DNA from: Molossus alvarezi
Taxonomy: Eukaryota; Chordata; Mammalia; Chiroptera; Molossidae
Direction of reading: 5' to 3'
Assembly (NCBI GenBank): GCA_037176705.1
Contig: CM073890.1
Location: 99,314,591-99,378,590, forward strand
Length of the DNA stretch: 64,000 nt
Shown here: positions 33,445-46,387 of the stretch, piece by piece
Layout of the letters: each line of letters starts with the position of its first letter
How positions within the stretch are numbered: the first letter of the stretch is position 1
Notes under the pieces: model-generated
Seen by the model: only the letters and a program-made list of their open reading frames with translations
Told to the model about the DNA's origin: nothing
Databases searched by the model: none
Program-made: the position numbers and the translations under genes

Positions 33445-33485
<41 letters not shown>

Positions 33486-33655
33486 TGTGTGAAGACACAG
33501 CAAGAAGACAGCCATCTACAAAACCTCCACCAGAGCCAGTCCATGCTAGCCACGCTGATCTTGAGCTTCCCAGCTTCCAGAACTATGAGGAATAAATGTC
33601 TATTGTTCAAGCCACCGAGTCTACAGTATTTTGCTATAATAGCCAGAGCTAAGAG
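33320..33655 (+). mobile_element. MLT1-type LTR, sense
   Basis: 'cctgtgttgaagcctgagcc', 'ccaatgtgatggtgttcgga', 'gtgtgaagacacagcaagaa', 'cttgagcttcccagcttcca', 'gaactatgaggaataaatg' and 'caagccaccgagtctacagt' follow MLT1 order. A CT tract has expanded inside at 33448-33483. Confidence 0.85.
33448..33483. repeat. (CT)n microsatellite in MLT1
   Basis: About 18 uninterrupted CT units, grown from the short CT run normal in this LTR. Confidence 0.95.
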
Positions 33656-33710
33656 GGGCACATTGTACTCTCTGTCTCGGTGCAACGATCCAATAAGGTG
33701 TGCTTAATTT

Positions 33711-33944
33711 TTTTTTTATCCTTTTGCATTCATCTTCAGATAGAGTGAGAGGGAGAGAGGGAGGAAGAGAAAAAGAGAAACATCAATGTCAGAGGGACAC
33801 ATCGACTGGTTGCCACCCATACTACTACAATCGGGGCCAGGGACAAACTGCAACCGAGGTACGTGCCCTTAGGGGGAACCAAAGCCAGGTCTCTCTGGAC
33901 TGCGGGCTGATGCTCTAACTGCTGAGCCAAACCGGCCAGGGCTG
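33711..33944 (-). mobile_element. VES SINE (type A)
   Basis: Begins 'ttttttatccttttgcattc' (the usual 'tcacccgaggacattt' piece is deleted), GA block, 'gtcagagggacacatcgac', 'gaggtacgtgcccttagggg' and 'gagccaaaccggccagggc'. TSD ggtgtgcttaattt / ggtgtgcttagttt at 33697-33710 and 33945-33958. Confidence 0.94.
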
Positions 33945-33958
33945 GGTGTGCTTAGTTT

Positions 33959-35703
33959 GAATTCCAAATGCCACTTACTATGATATTCTGAACAAAGATT
34001 ATTTTCTGCTCATCACACATCACATTTGAATATGCTAGATGATCAGTTTTTTATAGGATAACAATGGCTCGGGCTTGCTGTCTCTAACTTGTACCAACAA
34101 TGAATGGTGGGTGACTCTGAGTCACCCCACATCTTCCTCTGATGCCCACTAAGAATGGTGTCAATGTACTGTCCATGTACAGTGGGAAACCAGCACCCTC
34201 TTTGCTATTTCTGAGGATTTACACGGAATTTATGTTGTCTAGATACCTTGAATTCTGAAATCTTTCTCTTACTGTATTGTTGTTGCTCTCTTCACATTGC
34301 TTCTGTGATTGTTTTCTCTCCGTCCAACTTTCTCCCTTGGAAAGGGAAACCGTGGATAAGGAGCGACTCTATATAGATGTGTGTCCGTGTGTTTATTCCT
34401 TTCATTGATACTTGGAGGTCCTGGCATTTCTGGGGGAGTGGATCATTCAGGCAACCATGTCTTTATAATTATGCTGATTTGTTTGTATGCACATCTGTCT
34501 GTATTATTCACAAGTATTAAGATGAGTATCTTAATGTTTAGCCGCAGTAAGAAAATTTTCAAGATGAATAAAATTTCAGAAACTCAATTTGTCTCAGGGA
34601 ATTTACATAGAAAAACTCGAAGAAAAAATAATTTTGCCTGAAAAATCACACACAAATGAAAAGACAGATTGTCATGCTTAATTTTGTCTTTCCTATGAAA
34701 AAGCATTTTGTTACAGAAATTAATCTATAATAGATCATTTTCCTATATGTCCAACAACTTATATTCTGAATTATCTTTTAAGTTTATACAATAGTTCCAG
34801 AATTGTAACCAATTGAAACATGTCCGTTATTCTATTTAATACTGAAAAATACTCGTTTATACAATTTATTCCATGTGTACATATGTTTGGAAATTGATCA
34901 CATATAGACCCAAATTAAAGAAATAATTAGATACATCTTTAACTTAAACTCTAGAAACCCAAAAACGCTTTAAATAAGCTTTAGTTAATGTAATACCTTA
35001 TTATTGTTTTTATAGAATTTCATTATTTTCCTGAAGTAAAATGGAATCATCATGATCGAATTACCTCCCACCCCTCTCCTGCCCACATTCTTTGGTTTAA
35101 ATAACTATCAGTTAAAATATGACAACTTCTCCTGTTATCATATTTATAGTCATATTGATGGAGATTCATTTTATTTACAGAATTATATTGATTTTGCTAG
35201 TTCCTAAAAGGCTCTTGGAAAGAGCGGTAATGGAATGGATGGATGTGTTGTCTTGTAGATCAATCAGTGAGAATTTCATGGATTGTAAAGTGAGGACAAA
35301 TGTACCGAGGTCAGCATTTTTGTTCCTGCTGCTCTTTCTGGAACTGCAGCCAGCGTCTTAGTGCTGTAGTTACATCCTTTCTGGAATTGCAAGTGAACAG
35401 GAGCACAATGCAGCTGGATTTTCCTGGCACGGAGCTGCGTTCTCTTAACTGCTTTAATTCTGGTGATTGCATTAGGTGCCGTTCATCTCAGATGAAATAC
35501 TCTCAGCCAAGACCTAGGAATATATCAAATAGGAGCTGAGGCCTCATTTCTTTAAGCGGGACTCTCAATTGCAGATATGGGTATGGGTGAATGTAAGTGT
35601 AGTGGCAGTAGAAATGAAAAAGCTAACAAATAGTTTCGGTAATATTTTATTGTAGTTCCTTTAATGTTGTTTCATGGAAGTTAATACTGCTACAGCCAGG
35701 CCA
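33959..35703. other. unassigned DNA
   Basis: AT-rich with no gene or named repeat. Plus-strand frames near 35119-35539 (80 and 79 codons) overlap in two phases and are unrecognised. Confidence 0.45.
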
Positions 35704-35725
35704 GTGTGTGTGTGTGTGTGTGTGT
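35704..35725. repeat. (GT)n microsatellite
   Basis: About 11 GT units. Confidence 0.95.
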
Positions 35726-35775
35726 TTATACCCAGATAAAGCTATAACAGTCATTTGACAGTTATCTCTATACGA

Positions 35776-36653
35776 TTATGAGTCATATAACCATGTTTTG
35801 GTCAACGACAGACTGTGTATACAATGGTGCTTCTCTGTGTGATTACAGGGGAACTGAAAAATTCCTGTCACCTGGTGATGCTGCAGCCATTGTAATCTAA
35901 TGTGATCTAGATGCATTACTTACGTTTGTGGTGAAGCTGGTGTAAGCACACCTACTGTACTACCGTTTGTATAAAAGTATAGCACAAACAACTATGTGTA
36001 GCACATAATACTTGATCATAAACAGCTGTGTTACTGGTTTATGTTTTGACTATACTTTTGTACTATACTTTTTATCATTATTTTATAGCATATTCTACCT
36101 GCTTATAAAAAAGTTTGCTGCGAAAGTGTTCGCCATGTTACAGCGGCAGCAGCCTCATACCTCTCTTGCTTGACTTACTGTCATGCTTGTTTATACATTT
36201 GGTGCAGCTTAAGTGCACAGAGCTTATAAGGTCTGTCGTAGTGCACAGTCATGCCCTAGGCCTTCACATTCACTCACCACTCACTCCCTGACTCACCTCG
36301 AGCAACTTCCGGTTCTGCAAACTCCATTTACTGTAAGTGCCCTGTACAGGTGCATCATTTTTTATTTTTATACCATATTTTTACTGTATCCTTCCTATGT
36401 TTAGATATTTTTAGATACACAAATATTGACCAATGTGTTACAATTGCCTACAGTGTTCAGTACGGTAACATGCTGTACAGGCTTATAACACAGGAGCAGT
36501 AGGCTATACCATGCAGCGAGGTGCGTAGTAGGCTATACCACCTGTGTTTGTGTAAGTGCACACTCTGATGTTCACACGATAACAACACTGCCAAATGACG
36601 CATTTCTCAGAATGCATTTCTGTTGTGAAGCAGTGCATGCCTGTGTAAACATA
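35776..36653 (+). mobile_element. ancient mammalian interspersed repeat, family not named
   Basis: Many words recall a widespread eutherian repeat: 'ttttggtcaacgacagact', 'gaactgaaaaattcctgtca', 'gtataaaagtatagcaca', 'ctaggccttcacattcact', 'acaattgcctacagtgttca', 'aggctataccacctgtg' and 'cgcatttctcagaatgca'. The order is colinear over about 0.88 kb. I do not assert DNA transposon versus LTR. Confidence 0.6.
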
Positions 36654-37659
36654 GTTGCATCTGATGTTCAATAGTGTAGGTAGGGATTTCTGTACTCTTT
36701 GGAAAATGCAAGCATCATAAGACTGTGATGTAGGGAGAGGATATAAAGAAAGTCAACAAAAAAGGACTGACTGAGGAAGGTGAATGGGCTGTTGGAGAAC
36801 CTACAGGAAGGGAAATTGACTCTATGGCCTAAAAGAAAAGAGAAAGAAAGTGAGAAGACAAATGGCAACCATCAGTGAAAGTGATATAGTTCCCTTCCTT
36901 TGGGTTTGATGCTATGGAGTCATGTATAAAATTTATTAGTGGAATTTGAAACATGAAAGTTCATAGCCCAGGTAATCTTGGAGTAGAACCAGGGCTGATG
37001 GAAAGGCGACATAATAGTTCATGGCTCATCCCAGGCAGAGCTGACCATAAGCTCCTGGCCGCATCCACGACTTACTGTGTGCAGTGGGAATCCCAGGAAA
37101 CTTGGGAAGCTTAATTCTGGTGCCCTGAGGTGTTAGAAAGCTAAACAAAACATCAATGACTGCAGATGTTAAGTTTTGTAGCTAAAAACATGTAAGAAAT
37201 TTCAACGTTTATTTTAGGCTATAAATTCAATGTTTGTCGAATGCACTACGGAATATTTTCTCTCATTTATTTATTAATTAACTGGCAAAGAATCTGATAT
37301 GTGAGTGTCCGGAATTGATGAGAAAAAGGTGAGGATGGTACTGGGAAACTGTACCAATATTTAATGACTCTAAAGACTTGGGAGAACTGGGGAAATATTA
37401 CATGGATTATGGTTCTACAAAGGGCTCTGTTATCTTAATTGAATTATTTGTCCCAATCTCTTTTGTGTTCCTTATCTCCTTGCACAGTTCCATCTCTTGC
37501 CCCTTTTATTCACAGAAACAAAATGTTAGTGAATGTCTCCTTTTCCCCTGACTTCCCAGACAAATATAATAAACAGCTAGATTTCTAGGAAGAGAGCATC
37601 TTTTTGAATCTGCTATCTCAGAATCTGAGGGTAAATGCAGAGATTAAAAAGGAATTGAG
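36654..37659. other. unassigned DNA
   Basis: Nothing recognised. Confidence 0.45.
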
Positions 37660-37765
37660 AAATTTGAAGACATGGATAATTAGCTTCTTGACTTTTGGAC
37701 AATTTGCTTAACCTCTTTACACTTCAGTTACTTTCTTACAAAATGGGATGGTATACTTGGTAATC
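37660..37765 (+). mobile_element. MIR fragment
   Basis: 'gacaatttgcttaacctctt', 'tacacttcagttactttctt', 'acaaaatgggatggtatac' is the MIR core. Confidence 0.65.
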
Positions 37766-38147
37766 CCTAGAGTTTAAGAGGCGTATAATGTTCAGGGGGA
37801 CAGTGGTAAACTGGGGACTGCTGCTTTCAATGTGCTTGGAATTTTATATATGGCATGCATATAACCCTTCTCATATACCACTGTTCGATTTTGCCAGTGC
37901 CTTGAGAATATTTCCTTTTCCCTAGAGCCCATTAAATTATATGAAGAGCCCATTTTGAGATGCCACAAGCAGTTAGTGCTTGAAATACAGGTCATCTTCA
38001 TGGGTGTGGTGGCAATAAAATCGGAGGAGATTTTACCTTGAAAAATAGTAGAAAGAAAAAAGAAAATGGTAATATGATGTCGGTGAATATCAGCGGGAGA
38101 AATATATAATCCAGAGAGACAAAAAAAAGGGGGTTTCTAGAATTAAG
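37766..38147. other. unassigned DNA
   Basis: Nothing recognised; the minus-strand 69-codon frame is unremarkable. Confidence 0.45.
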
Positions 38148-38158
38148 AAGCATTTCAA

Positions 38159-38403
38159 GCCCTGGCTGGATGGCTCAGTTGGTTGGAGCACCATCCTGTG
38201 CATCAAAAGGTTGTGGGTTTGATTCCCAGTGAGGGCACATACCTAGGTTGCAGGTTTAATCCAAAGTCAGGGCATGTATGGGAGGCAAAAGATTGATGTT
38301 TCTCTCTCACATCGATGTTTCTCTCTCTCTCTCTCCCCCACCCCTAAAATAAAAAAATAAATAAATAAATAAATATATATCCTCATGTAAGGATTAAAAA
38401 AAA
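38159..38403 (+). mobile_element. VES SINE (type C-like)
   Basis: 'gccctggctggatggctcag', 'ttggttggagcaccatcct', 'gtgggtttgattcccagtg', CT block, AAAT repeats (38345-38372), 'tatcctcatgtaaggatta' and an A tail. TSD aagcatttcaa at 38148-38158 and 38404-38414. Confidence 0.93.
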
Positions 38404-38414
38404 AAGCATTTCAA

Positions 38415-40019
38415 AAAACAACATAGACTCTGACTAGCCTCTATGGAGCCTTTGATGGCAGTTGCCCAGGTATTATTGATCTACTGTGAATTGGCCTGGG
38501 CTTTACTTAAACCTTGACCTCTCCAACCTTATATGTCAATCAGATCATATAATGAAGAATGCATAATGAGGGTTTTAAGAAGGTGCCTCCAAAGAAACAT
38601 GTTTGCTTTCTGCAAGTAAAACAAATCAAAAAACTATTGAGAATAGAAATCATATTCTGTAAAATTTCTTAGAGAATTGTAGTTAAAAGAGAAGTAAATT
38701 GGCTTATACAGAGAAGGTCCTTCTAGAGAAGAAATTCTGGACCTCCAGCTGCAGAACTGTCCAGGAAGAAAGGTGTGAGTCATCTTCGGGGGCGCTCCGC
38801 TCCCTTACGAGAAAACGTGTTCTTTGCTGTGGGCAGAAATACTTCTTTAGACCTCATCATGTCTTGAGTCCAGTATGCGCCAGTCCTTGGGCTTTGCCTT
38901 AATTCTGTGTCATCAACCAACTTACTGATCCAATTATAGGCTGTAAGTAGAAGAGCAAACATGGACATTAGAAATAGTATCATCCGGTATGAATTAATAA
39001 GTCAGTATTCTTAATTATACATCTATTTTGTGAACATTTAGTTAACGTAGTATTTTTACTTATTTCTGGGTAGAGTATCAAGTCCCAGTTTCTGGTCTAG
39101 AGAAACTGAGGACCTACTTCAGATCATGGTAAATCCACCTCGGTCATATCACCGGTGAGGCCTTTTTTTGTGTCCTGTTCCACTGGAGTTCTCCTTCTCA
39201 ACTTTCCACCATCTATTTTCTGTTCAAAGAATTTCTGGAGTCCCCTGGTGTTCAAATGGTCTTTTCTTATTAAATGTGTTTGCGGATATGCTAGGAGAAC
39301 CAGCAGGTGTCCCACGGTGTTCTGACAGAGATACGCAGAAAATAGCTGGCCGAGCGCCTGGGTCAGTATGTAGTAAGCAAAGCTGTCTGGTTGACCAGGA
39401 TCTGCTCTGCATTTGATAGTTGCAGAATACGTAAGTGCTTCTCACATTTCTACGTTAGGGTTGCTCAAATATAGAAATTCCTAAGGTTTAAGATACCCAG
39501 GATACATACATTTCAGAGCAGGAGAAACATAACTGAGTTGTAGTCAAGATTCCACTAAAACCGGAAGGTTCATCAACTCAGCCCAACTAATGAACCCATT
39601 TTCCCATTTCATATTTGTGTTCTCTTTCAGTGGCTAGAATTGACTGACTTCTGGTAAACCCTAGGGGAAAACACTTTATAAATGAATTCATAGTTACATA
39701 AACGCAATGTTTGACAGATCGCTCAGTGCTAGGAGCCCTTTCTCTGGGTTGGGCATTTCTGAGCCACTCCTTCATGTTGAGAAATCAAGGGAGAGGAATG
39801 CAGAACTAGGTATATTTGTGTCAGTTGCTCCTTTTTACTTTTCTCCCGTCTCCGGTATTTCCCCCAAAGCTGTATGTCTAACATCTTTAACATCCTAAGA
39901 AATAAAAAAGTCTCATAATTTTAATTTTTATGGCTAGTAATGATTTTTATATAGAGAGATGAATTCCCTTATCTATTTATGTCAATGGGTACTATTGCAA
40001 ATGAATTGTTGTTTTAAAA
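38415..40019. other. unassigned DNA
   Basis: Several 60-80 codon open frames on both strands, none recognisable. No repeat named. Confidence 0.45.
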
Positions 40020-40276
40020 TTTTTATGGTTAAGGCCATGAAATCTAGAGCAAGATATACTGAATTTGAATTCTTGCTTCTCCAAATATTAGTTCTGTGAC
40101 TTTCAGCAAGATATTAAACTCAATGTGCCTCAGTTTCTTTATCTATAACATGGGAATAATAATAGTTTCTACTCTGTAGTGTTGTTTTGAGATCAAATGT
40201 TTTAAAATATGTAAATCACTTGGAATGGTGTTCAGAATATACTAAGTGCTATATAGTGGGTGACCATTATTAATTA
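40020..40276 (+). mobile_element. MIR, near full length
   Basis: From 'ttttatggttaaggccatg' through 'gttctgtgactttcagcaag', 'gcctcagtttctttatctat', 'aacatgggaataataatag' and 'ttggaatggtgttcagaata' to 'aagtgctatatagtggg': the full MIR order over about 255 bp. Confidence 0.88.
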
Positions 40277-43090
40277 ATGCATATTTATTTGGGTATTCAG
40301 GCAATTTACAGAGATGTTTCCAAATAATAACATCCTCATTTATGAAAAATTTCTTCCTGCTTTTGGATATTAATTAGCCTATCCTTGATTTAACATTTAT
40401 TCAATATAATTGACTATTTCTTCCTTTTTTTTTTATATTGGGCTTTAATAGTTTCATTAACTTTTCTAACCCAATGACTATGTTGCAAAATTAACATAAC
40501 CAAAATTTTTAGGACTTGCAGAATTGGTCTAGTGATTTGCTAGCTACCCAGATTTATTGGAAAAACAGTTGCTTATAGTTAGTTGGAATACTTGAGTCTG
40601 GGCAATAACATTATCTCTGATTGAACAGTAGTGCCAGAGGCAGGGTATCTATGTTTCTACATAAAATTTTACTTTAAATTTCTACGCTCGTTTATAGTGA
40701 AAAGGAATCACACTGTGGTTATTTGATAGCTGAGAAGATAGTTCTTCGTATTTGAGAATTATTATATTGCATTGTGTCACTTATAGGAATTTTTTTTCTT
40801 AGCCATTTAATTAGCGTAAGGAACTGAAATGCTATGTAGAATACTGTATTAATGTAAAACAACAGAGGGATTTAATCCTGCCATTAGGAGAATTTGTGAA
40901 GCTTGTTCCAGTGATCACTCTTCATTTTATACACGCAACTAACCTAAGGCCACGTTTACATGGAGGTTCGCTCACTTTGAACCTGTGTCTGTGTCATGTG
41001 CAGTGATTTCTAGTCCACATCATATGGAGCAATTTCAGTAAGTGCTTAACTGAAAGTGATTTATATTCACACGCAGACCACGGGGATCCCACTTACATAT
41101 TCCATAATGCAACAAGCATTCACAACCGTTTCTCTAGAAAGCACATTTTAGATATCTGCATTAGGTTATATTGTACAAAATGTTTAATCTTTTCACCCCT
41201 TTCTTTTCTTGCGGTTAGCAAGAAAATGTAACTTTATTCCTCCAGTGTATGAAGATGTTTTCCTAATTTTATTTTTTACGCTATTATTCAATTCAGGGTG
41301 GACAGGACATGCAAGTTTGAGAAGAGGTAAATGTTGTAAATACTGAAGAATTCTGTAACAGAAAAAACAGAGGACCTAACTGAAGGCAGGTAACATTCAG
41401 AATCATTAACAAAGTAGAGGTTCAAAATATCATTGTTTTTAAATGAAAAATGGTACATTTGAAGATAAAGTATGTGCATGTTAATTATGACTAACTTCAT
41501 TTAAAACCGGTTATTCTTTGCAGTAACAAGAACTTAGAAAAGTGATCTTTATCTTGTTAAAGACCTGCTTTTGTTTACAGTACTACGAGTACATTCTGTG
41601 GTCTAAGGGACGATGTTTAGCGCGATGAAGTAGAACACTTGTGTAATGCTGCTCTTTAGAAAGCAGGGGGCAGTACAGTGCTGAGCTTGTCTTGAACCTG
41701 TGTATGAAAAAGACTGGGCAACAAGCAAAAGCTCTTTCTTAAAGTTTGGTTATAGCACACAATGGAGGGGAACTAGTATAACCAGGCAGTAGGCTATTTC
41801 ATTCAGGGTGGGTGTGTTCAAGAAAGAAAGCGCGGGGTTCCACCAAGTTTTGTACCATTGTTTTATATCATATATATCACTGTGTTTCAAAAACTTCATA
41901 AAGTATCTCAGAAGCTTCCAGTTTGGAACCCGAGAGTCTGGTTTAAGTGTGTTTATAGATCGAAGAAACCAGATAATGGTTAAAATTTTCTTTCACTTTT
42001 AGGTGATTCCATTGACGATTGAGAAAGATTTTTTTACATACATGCACACAGACACACACTTGTGCAGTAACTCTCTCATGCCTCTGACCCCAAACTCAGA
42101 CCTGTGTCTGTGTGAGTCAACGTGACTGTGTACATTCAGGAAGAATCCTGTGTCCATCAGGAAAAGTTTTAAAAGTGGGGGATGTAGTTTCATTGGTGTG
42201 CTGTTTGCTTACATCTCTGATCCCTTTTATGCCAAGAAAAGCAATTCAGCTGAGTCTTTTTCTTATTTTTTGCTTGTATTAAATATTGCAAAGACTGTTT
42301 TTGGAATCCACTCTTTTTTACTGACTCCATCGAAATTATTTCCAGCTTGTTGGCTTTTTTTGCATTTCTGACTAATGTTATTGTGATCAAACCTGAAATG
42401 TGTACCTTCCTCCTTTCTGATTGTTAGTGTTTGGGGATCTTGGAAGAGGAAGAAGAGTGACTCATTTTTTGTTCTCATTCTTTTCTGATCCTTTCTGCTG
42501 CATCTTCTTGGCCTATGTACTGTACTTGGCGAAGGGAAAGGAGCTTCATGTTCTGACCATCGGAGACTTTTGATATGTTTTAAATATGTTACACTCCTTT
42601 GGGGCTATCCTGTTAGACAGGCTTTAACAACATTGGTTTGCATTCTTAGGCCTGTGTTTTTGTTTAAAAATTACTTGGAAGAGTCCACTTCGTTAGAGTA
42701 ATGTTTTGGTCTGGTTACCGGGTTATAGGGAAGAGGCATGATCTATACTGCAGACCCAGCGAGCTATTCTCTGGAGATTCTTGGTGGTCTGGGAAGTAGC
42801 TGGAGACTCCCACATCCCTGAGAACGCACCCCTCCCCATTCCGAATGCTGGTGTCCTCGCCCTGCGCCCTGTTCTCCCCTGTTTCGTCTGCATTCCCAGT
42901 TCTGTTAACTAAGTGCCGAGCAACTGGCTAAGTCTGCTAAAAAACAGACAAGATTCTAAAGCAGTAAGTTTTTCTATGGGTGGCTAGACATTATCTCAGT
43001 TATTTTCTTATTATAGTAGGGAGTTCTAAGACTTCTCGATCTTTGCCATGTAAATTATGCAATACACTACTGACGGCCTTATCTCAGAGA
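40277..43090. other. unassigned AT-rich DNA, 2.8 kb
   Basis: The longest repeat-poor stretch I see. Poly-T near 40427-40435. Short open frames only; no gene. Confidence 0.5.
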
Positions 43091-43233
43091 TTGGCACGGT
43101 GTTTTGCAAAGGGCCAGGTAGTAGGTTAGCTTTGGTGGGCCATCCTCTGTCACCTCTACTCAGCTGTGCTGTTGTAGTGGGAAGGGAGCCATGGACAATG
43201 ACCAAACAGGTGGATGTGGCTCTGGTTCGATAA
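43091..43233 (+). mobile_element. MER20-like hAT fragment
   Basis: 'ttgcaaagggccaggtagta', 'ggtgggccatcctctgtca', 'ctactcagctgtgctgttgt', 'gagccatggacaatgacc' and 'gtggctctggttcgataac' follow the MER20 consensus as I recall it. Both termini are lost. Confidence 0.7.
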
Positions 43234-43891
43234 CACGAGGCCTGTCCCGTAGCTTCTCCGTTCTGTTCTGCTGAAACCCAGTTTATTCTCAGTATAGGTT
43301 GGTGAGCACATGCTCACGGATGTGGGCTCCTCACTCAGCGTCAGGTGACGAATCACAATTGATTTAAACCAGCACAGATCCTCTTGTAGCAGGGATTGGT
43401 TTAGGGGTAGGAATGAATCCCACTTCTGTTAGGACCTCTGGTCACTATTGGAAGGAGAAGGCCACACAAGAAAGGCAGGTTCCCTAGGCAGCTACATTAT
43501 GAAGATGTGACTATTTCATATCTATTAGCACACCATGATGACAATAGTGATGATTTGGGCTAACTTCAAGTAGCTCATCGTTACATCCTCAAATTTGCGA
43601 TGCACAATGTTACCACTTTTTTCTTTAGGAATGGATATTTTTAATTTGTTTCGGAAGCAACCAAACTTACAGCAAAGATCAAACTTAGGTCTCCAGAAAC
43701 CCACTTAAAAATCTCATGAAAAGCCCATGTATCTTAAAAAGCTATCTTAAGAAAAAAAAATCATTGTAAAATAATAATACTTTTTTCAAGATCTCTTAGG
43801 GAACGTAGCACCGCCACTTGATGTAAGTTTCTACATATAGAAGAGTATTTTCTAAGACTTAAGAGAATTAATAGGATAGAATTTAATTAAA
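43234..43891. other. unassigned DNA
   Basis: No gene or named repeat. Confidence 0.45.
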
Positions 43892-43905
43892 AAGTTAGGG
43901 ATTTT

Positions 43906-44122
43906 GCCTGGCAGGTGTGGCTTGGTGGTTGAGCGTCGACCCATGTACTGGGAGGTCACTGGTTCGATTCCCGGTCAGGGCACATGCCCAGGTTGTGGGC
44001 CCGATCCCCAGTGGGGGGCATGTAGGAGGCGGCCAATCGATGTTCTCTCTCATCGATGTCCTATCTCTCTCCCTCTCCCTTCTCTCTCTAAAATCAATAA
44101 AGAAAAAATTTTTTTTTTTTTT
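43906..44122 (+). mobile_element. VES SINE (type B), well preserved
   Basis: 'gcctggcaggtgtggcttgg', 'gcgtcgacccatgtactgg', 'ggttcgattcccggtcaggg', 'acatgcccaggttgtgggcc', 'gaggcggccaatcgatg', CT block, 'aaaatcaataaag'. The tail has become a T run (44109-44122). Perfect 14-bp TSD aagttagggatttt at 43892-43905 and 44123-44136. Confidence 0.95.
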
Positions 44123-44136
44123 AAGTTAGGGATTTT

Positions 44137-45639
44137 TGCAGAGAATTTATAGATTTTGCAGAGGTTTATTTATTACAGAAGTTTATGTACTTATGTACAT
44201 ACATACAGTATTCCCTGATGGGAAATGGATACAGTGCATCTCAGAGTCATTTATGAAGTGTGAAGCCACAGAAGCCAGCCTCCAAATATTCATATTTAAT
44301 GGGAATTATTTTCTTCCCCACAATTCCTTCCTTGTCTAAGAGGTATCATTGTATATTTACACTGTACATATTTCATTACTTCTTAGAAGTCCATACAATT
44401 GAGCAGTTTAGTTGCTGACATTGAAAAACTTTCTATTAACCCCACAAATATCTTTGTTTTTCCTCCTAATGCCAGTATTCAAACAAATACACCCTAGGTT
44501 TAAGTCTTAATTCAAAATTTGGGCTGTCAAAGGAAAAATATTCAGATGAAACCCCGTCCCTGCTTGTTAATCTGGTGATAGGGCCCCAATTTATTTTAAA
44601 AGCAGGCTCTTTAGCCTGGAGTGAATAGTTTTGCTCTTAATAACAGGTCTTCCTGCTTTCTAATTAGAGAATGTATGTTTTCCTTGCCGAACATTCTGTT
44701 CAAATTTGTTTCCCTGTCCTGTTTAATTTCTTCCTGATCTGTAAAAGTAAAACATTACTGTGAGAGTCAGATTTTGGATTCAGCCTTAATGATATTTGAA
44801 GGGACAAACAGGACAAGAAACGCTTTGCTCTTCAGCTGAATTATTACCTTGCCCTCTTCTATTGTTGTTCTGTCCAGCAATAATTGGGAGTTGTGATCAG
44901 TCTCAGGAAAAGGGGTCTCACACTGGATGGACCATCCTCCTGTGTGTACTCCTGAAGCCTCGGTGCTGATGGGAGACCGCCCTGGAGATGCACACAGCTG
45001 CTCTTGGGGCACTGGTGTTCTGTCCAATAAATATCTCAGGGTCCTCAGAATCACGCCTGTCAAACATTTAGAGGGCATTTGAAGTTTCATTGAAGAAAAA
45101 GAATCTTATGGGTTTGTCCACATGAAGATTCTTCTTTTGCTTATGGGCAACATGTAAGATCTAGTCTCTCAACTGTCCTGAGCTGTTTTAGTTCTATAAA
45201 GTCTAACTAGGCATGGGGAGTGTCGAATTTCCAGGTGGCAATTTACATCTCGATGATAATATCCAATAAGCTACACATATTCAAAAATTCAGTTGACTTT
45301 GTAAATGTGAACACCACCAGTGTCCTAAGTGGCTCTCCCATAGTTAAGTTGTCCTTTGATGGAAAGCTGGTTGTCTGGGATGAGACATATACATGTAATT
45401 GTGTATGTATGACTTATCAGCATCATACTACAGTAACTATTGTGATGAAGTTTGATAAAGTAATTTGCAGAGTGGTCTGGATACATGAATGATCCATTCT
45501 ACAGATAACAAGGAAGCACAAGTCCAAAACCTAACTGTTACTCCCAACTCCACAACTTAACCGTGGTTTTACCTCTGAATAGTGATTACCCCCTGAAGCA
45601 TTGCCTATAAAATGATAGGCTTGAGCAAAATGAATAAAT
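44137..45639. other. unassigned DNA
   Basis: A minus-strand open frame of 107 codons at 44767-45090 has varied, protein-like composition but matches nothing I know. No splice or promoter context. Confidence 0.4.
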
Positions 45640-46163
45640 CTCTGTTTTACACTGCATAATAAATCACCGTCATAGACTGTATGGCTTAAAGCATACCTAT
45701 TTTAGTCCAGCAGATCTGAGTTACGAAGTCTGATTATTGCTCATTGCATCTTTTCCTCAGCACCTCACTAGACTGAAGTCAATGTTCAGGTGCAGGTGGA
45801 TTCTCATTTGGTTCTCAGAATCCTTTTCCAAGATCGTTGATGCTGTTGGCAGAATTCTGTTCCCTGCAGTTGTAGAAATAACGTCTCTGTTTAGTTCTGG
45901 ATACCGACCAGGGGTTGCTGTCAGTTCCCAGAGGCCTCACTCGGGTTCTCGCCCTGCCTCCCTCTCAAAACATGGCAGCTCATTTCTTCAAAGCCAGAAG
46001 GAAATTCCACTCCAGTCTGCTTCGATGGATCTTATATGATGTAACATAATCAAGAACTGATATACTATCATATACATAGGTCTCACCTCCTACATTCAAG
46101 AGGAGGGTAAGTACACCAGGGGGTAGGGACCGTGGGGATCACCTTAGAATTCTACCTCACACA
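45640..46163 (-). mobile_element. MLT1/MLT2-type LTR
   Basis: 'tgtatggcttaaagcatacc', then 'ggttctcagaatccttttcc', 'cagaattctgttccctgcag', 'cagaggcctcactcgggttc' and 'agaattctacctcacacat' (reverse of a TGTGaGgTAGAATTC start). Confidence 0.6.
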
Positions 46164-46387
46164 TGAATATATTCACATTCAAGTGGTTACACTAATTATG
46201 AGATTCCTAGTAAGTCTTCTGACAAGAAGTTAAGAAGGGGAATAGTTGCTATCACCAGTAAGGATGACCAGCCCTGATTTGGGGCTCTATCATGGTCCTG
46301 ACATTCATTGGTGATTTCTATAGTCATCTCACTTGAATATAGAGGCCTAAACGCAATTGATTGTTATTATTTTGGTTAACATGCTCT

